Below, one piece after another: positions 61,986-64,000 of a stretch of 64,000 bases of DNA (positions are counted from its first letter, which is position 1; every line of letters starts with the position of its first letter). A model generated the notes under the pieces. That model was not told the origin of the DNA. It made no database searches and was given only the letters and a program-made list of their open reading frames with translations. Source of the DNA: Bradyrhizobium paxllaeri (lineage in GTDB: Bacteria; Pseudomonadota; Alphaproteobacteria; Rhizobiales; Xanthobacteraceae). The stretch lies in NCBI RefSeq assembly GCF_001693515.2, contig NZ_CP042968.1:1612001-1676000 (forward strand). Reading direction: 5' to 3'. The translations under genes and the position numbers were made by a program.

Positions 61986-62067
61986 GTCATTGCGAGCGCA
62001 GCGAAGCAATCCATGTTGCCGCAAGTGGAGATATGGATTGCTTCGTCGCTTCGCTCCTCGCAATGAC
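61986..62067. repeat. Dispersed palindromic repeat, family B
   Basis: Third copy of GTCATTGCGAGCG...CTCGCAATGAC with the GAAGCAATCCAT/ATGGATTGCTTC core. It follows the Mo-hydroxylase operon. Confidence 0.85.
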
Positions 62068-62119
62068 GGTGGAGACCATGCTCATGCGGGCTACCGGGCT
62101 GGGAACGGAGCCGACGCCA

Positions 62120-62692
62120 ATGAACGATGTCCTTCCCTTCCGCACCATGGCCTACAACAATGCCTGGGCAAACCACCGGCTGCTCACGGCCTGTCTCGGG
62201 CTGTCGCCGGATGAATTCACCGCGAAGCGAACCGGCTTCTTTCCGAGCCTGCGCGCCACGCTCAACCACATCCTGATTATCGATCACTTCTACGTCGATG
62301 CGATGGAAGGCGGCACGCTCGGCCCCGCAGCCTTTGCGAACGACGAGCCGTGTGCGACGGTTGCCGCGCTGAAGGACGCGCAGGCCGCAGTCGATCGGCG
62401 CTTGCTCAAGGTCGTCGAAGCGCTCGATGGCGCCGGACTGCAGCGCATCGTCTCCGTGCATCGGGAAACCTCGATCCAGCGCGAGCGGATGGACCGCCTG
62501 CTGCTGCATCTGTTCCAGCATCAGGTGCACCATCGCGGCCAGGCTCACAGTATGCTGAGCGGAACGTCGGTCAGCCCGCCGCAACTCGACGAGTTTTTTT
62601 CGGTCGGTGAAGCGCCGTTGCGGGCGGTTGAGTTTGCGGAGCTCGGGTGGACGGAGGAGAGGATCTGGGGCGGGGCGAATGGTCGAGCTTGA
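62120..62692 (+). CDS. DinB-family protein
   Basis: 190 residues. A four-helix bundle with metal-ligand His in 'LNHILIIDHFYVD' and 'HLFQHQVHHRGQAHSML' and family-typical 'MAYNNAWANHRLL'. DinB proteins bind a divalent metal and are often thiol-transferase-like (bacillithiol or similar); this one probably lacks a known partner. ATG at 62120; an upstream frame through the palindromic repeat is not used. Confidence 0.85.
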   Translation: MNDVLPFRTMAYNNAWANHRLLTACLGLSPDEFTAKRTGFFPSLRATLNHILIIDHFYVDAMEGGTLGPAAFANDEPCATVAALKDAQAAVDRRLLKVVEALDGAGLQRIVSVHRETSIQRERMDRLLLHLFQHQVHHRGQAHSMLSGTSVSPPQLDEFFSVGEAPLRAVEFAELGWTEERIWGGANGRA

Positions 62693-62698
62693 GTATTC

Positions 62699-62762
62699 GT
62701 AGCCCGGATGAGCCAACGGGTCGCGCGAACGCGCGCTCGATGATAAACTCCGCGATATCCGG
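62699..62762. repeat. Dispersed repeat, family D
   Basis: GTAGCCCGGATGAGCCAACG...CGCGATATCCGG, a partial copy of the family D element. It lies in the leader of the VOC gene. Confidence 0.6.
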
Positions 62763-62821
62763 AACCTTTATTGCACAGCTTCCTACATGTCGCCTGCGCT
62801 CATGCGAGCTGCCCGCCGAAC

Positions 62822-63247
62822 GTGAAGACCATCGTGACCGATCAGAACCCACCCGCCACTTCACCCTTCCAATCCATCCACGCCATCGACTACACCGTCA
62901 TCTTCGTGCGCGACATGGCGGCGATGCGCCGGTTCTATGAAGACATCCTTCGCTTTCCGCTGACGCGCGAATTGTCGGCGGGATGGTTCGAGTATCAGAT
63001 CGGCGGCAACACGCTCGCGCTGGCGCGGCCGAGCCGGACCGCGAAGGATGCGCCCACGCCCAAGGGGAGCGCTTCGCTGCAGCTTGCGTTCAAGGTTGCC
63101 GCTGAGGACGTCGATCGCTGTGCCGATGAACTGGTGCGGCACGGCGTCGATCTGCTCGAGCCACCGAAGGATCAGAGCTTCGGTCACCGCACGCTGTTTT
63201 TCCGCGACCCGGACGGAAACCTGCTGGAGGTGTATGCGGAGATTTAG
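62822..63247 (+). CDS. VOC/glyoxalase-family protein
   Basis: 141 residues. 'IDYTVIFVRDMAAMRRFYEDIL' (start of the first beta-alpha-beta unit), 'LQLAFKVAAEDVDRCADELV', and 'GHRTLFFRDPDGNLLEVYAEI' with the final Glu of the metal site. Such proteins are lyases, dioxygenases or antibiotic-binding proteins. The start is uncertain: GTG at 62822 is used, but GTG at 62834 or a TTG at 62771 are possible. Confidence 0.8.
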   Translation: MKTIVTDQNPPATSPFQSIHAIDYTVIFVRDMAAMRRFYEDILRFPLTRELSAGWFEYQIGGNTLALARPSRTAKDAPTPKGSASLQLAFKVAAEDVDRCADELVRHGVDLLEPPKDQSFGHRTLFFRDPDGNLLEVYAEI

Positions 63248-63262
63248 CGCGTTGTCCTCGCC

Positions 63263-63349
63263 GTCATGCCCGGGCTTGTCCCGGGCATCCACGTCTTACT
63301 TTCTTCGTGGGATAAAGACGTGGATGGCCGGGACAAGCCCGGCCATGAC
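63263..63349. repeat. Dispersed palindromic repeat, family C
   Basis: GTCATGCCCGGGCTTGTCCC and GGGACAAGCCCGGCCATGAC arms, with an inner CACGTCTT/AAGACGTG pair. Near-identical to 32438-32524. Confidence 0.85.
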
Positions 63350-63375
63350 GAGCGTAGCCAGAACCGCCGTGCGCC

Positions 63376-63636
63376 CTAATTCAGCGTCAGCCACACCAGG
63401 TTGCAGTCGCTGTGGCAGGTGTTGCAGCGCGCCGGCTGATTGAAGGTGTTGGCGAGTTGCCATTCCTGCGCTTCGTTGCTCCATTGCGCGGTGGCGTGGC
63501 AGATGATGTCGTCGGAACCGCAGGCGGCGCAGACCGGCGTGGCGCGGGCCGTGCGATTGATGACCTTCGGCTCGACCGGTTGCGGCTGCGGCCGGTCCGG
63601 CGCGATACGGTCCTGGACGATTTCGAACGGGTTCAT
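63376..63636 (-). CDS. Small zinc-ribbon-like hypothetical protein
   Basis: 86 residues. Two CxxC pairs ('VCAACGSDDIICHA' and 'CNTCHSDCNLVW') suggest a zinc ribbon. The N terminus 'MNPFEIVQDRIAPDRPQPQP' is Pro-rich. The ATG at 63636 is used; an in-frame ATG at 63672 is an alternative. No family is recognised with confidence. Confidence 0.65.
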   Translation of the reverse strand: MNPFEIVQDRIAPDRPQPQPVEPKVINRTARATPVCAACGSDDIICHATAQWSNEAQEWQLANTFNQPARCNTCHSDCNLVWLTLN

Positions 63637-63884
63637 CAGCTTGACGCGTCGCAACATCGGTCCTGCATCCATTCTCGCGAGTCTTAGATTCGCACCTTTC
63701 AAACTAGCGAATCGGCTTGGCCGTTCCATCGCAAAATTGCGGAATACCCACGTTTTAAATGTGATCGTCACCAGCGGGACACAGAAGCGGCCTCCCGGTG
63801 AGGGGAAGCGGTATATTGATGCATTGCACTCCGCCAACGAGCGGCCTGTCGAAAGACCGAACCTGCGGACATGCGCACGCGAAA

Positions 63885-63908
63885 CGGCCCGGCATCGCTG
63901 CCGGGCCG
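63885..63908 (-). terminator. Terminator candidate for the right-edge gene
   Basis: CGGCCCGGC and GCCGGGCCG pair around ATCGCT, followed on the minus strand by TTTC. It lies just after the stop of the partial gene at the right edge. Confidence 0.6.
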
Positions 63909-63921
63909 CGCTGCCCAAGAA

Positions 63922-64000
63922 CTAGTACTTCTTTTTCGTTGCCATGCCGGTCGTGGTCTGTTGACCCGGTGCACTTCCCGAATGGCCCTTGGCCTTCGCC
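63922..64000 (-). CDS. C-terminal end of a gene continuing beyond the window
   Basis: Only the last 25 codons and stop are visible, reading 'AKAKGHSGSAPGQQTTTG' then 'MATKKKY'. The basic, low-complexity tail resembles short basic proteins of rhizobia. The 5' part and function cannot be judged. The reading frame is inferred from the stop at 63922 and the hairpin that follows. Confidence 0.5.
   Translation of the reverse strand, partial: AKAKGHSGSAPGQQTTTGMATKKKY

Overview
The window is high-GC chromosomal DNA from a member of the Rhizobiales, most likely Bradyrhizobium or a close relative. Four things support this: the codon usage, a perfect Irr-type iron control element upstream of bacterioferritin, a perfect FixK/FNR box upstream of a FixL/FixJ-like hybrid kinase, and several families of short palindromic intergenic repeats. 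I see no rRNA, tRNA, CRISPR array or prophage.

Layout. 0.2-6.1 kb: a membrane methyltransferase, a cupin, a formate/nitrite-type channel (FNT) behind a sigma-54 promoter and a structured leader that looks like an ANTAR (NasT-type) target, a PP2C-Ser/Thr kinase fusion, and NhaA. 6.5-18.9 kb: a solitary ModA-like binding protein, intracellular PHB depolymerase, a GST with its own sigma-54 promoter, cupin, enolase-superfamily, AraC, SMP-30, GNAT and GMC oxidoreductase genes, then a receiver-PAS-kinase hybrid under a FixK box. 18.9-23.2 kb: an accessory patch with an IS91-like element (HUH transposase plus tyrosine recombinase), an RlpA-like protein, a 38-codon relic of a second GMC oxidoreductase and a universal stress protein.

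23.5-29.3 kb: aromatic and ketone catabolism, with vanillate O-demethylase vanA and vanB flanking a GntR regulator, an O-methyltransferase and a Baeyer-Villiger-type monooxygenase. 29.3-33.4 kb: a MoxR ATPase, GlsB-type and VWA locus, then two rhodaneses. 33.4-45.2 kb: envelope genes (L,D-transpeptidase, lytic transglycosylase, small secreted proteins), a dehydrogenase, EttA, YqhA, and the bfd-bfr iron storage pair with two ICE motifs.

45.3-64 kb: mostly single housekeeping or conserved hypothetical genes (PPOX flavoprotein, alpha/beta hydrolase, P450, SDR, GST-RidA pair, HD protein, DUF1993, second lytic transglycosylase). It also holds a three-gene molybdenum hydroxylase operon (FAD, 2Fe-2S and Mo subunits) whose active-site loop is not that of CO dehydrogenase, DinB and VOC proteins, and the C-terminal end of a gene running off the right edge.

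The most distinctive signals are regulatory: the sigma-54 and ANTAR-like leader of the FNT gene with a gap-free three-way junction, the second sigma-54 promoter, the FixK box on the hybrid kinase, and the paired ICE motifs. All are read by eye from sequence and need the computational checks listed.
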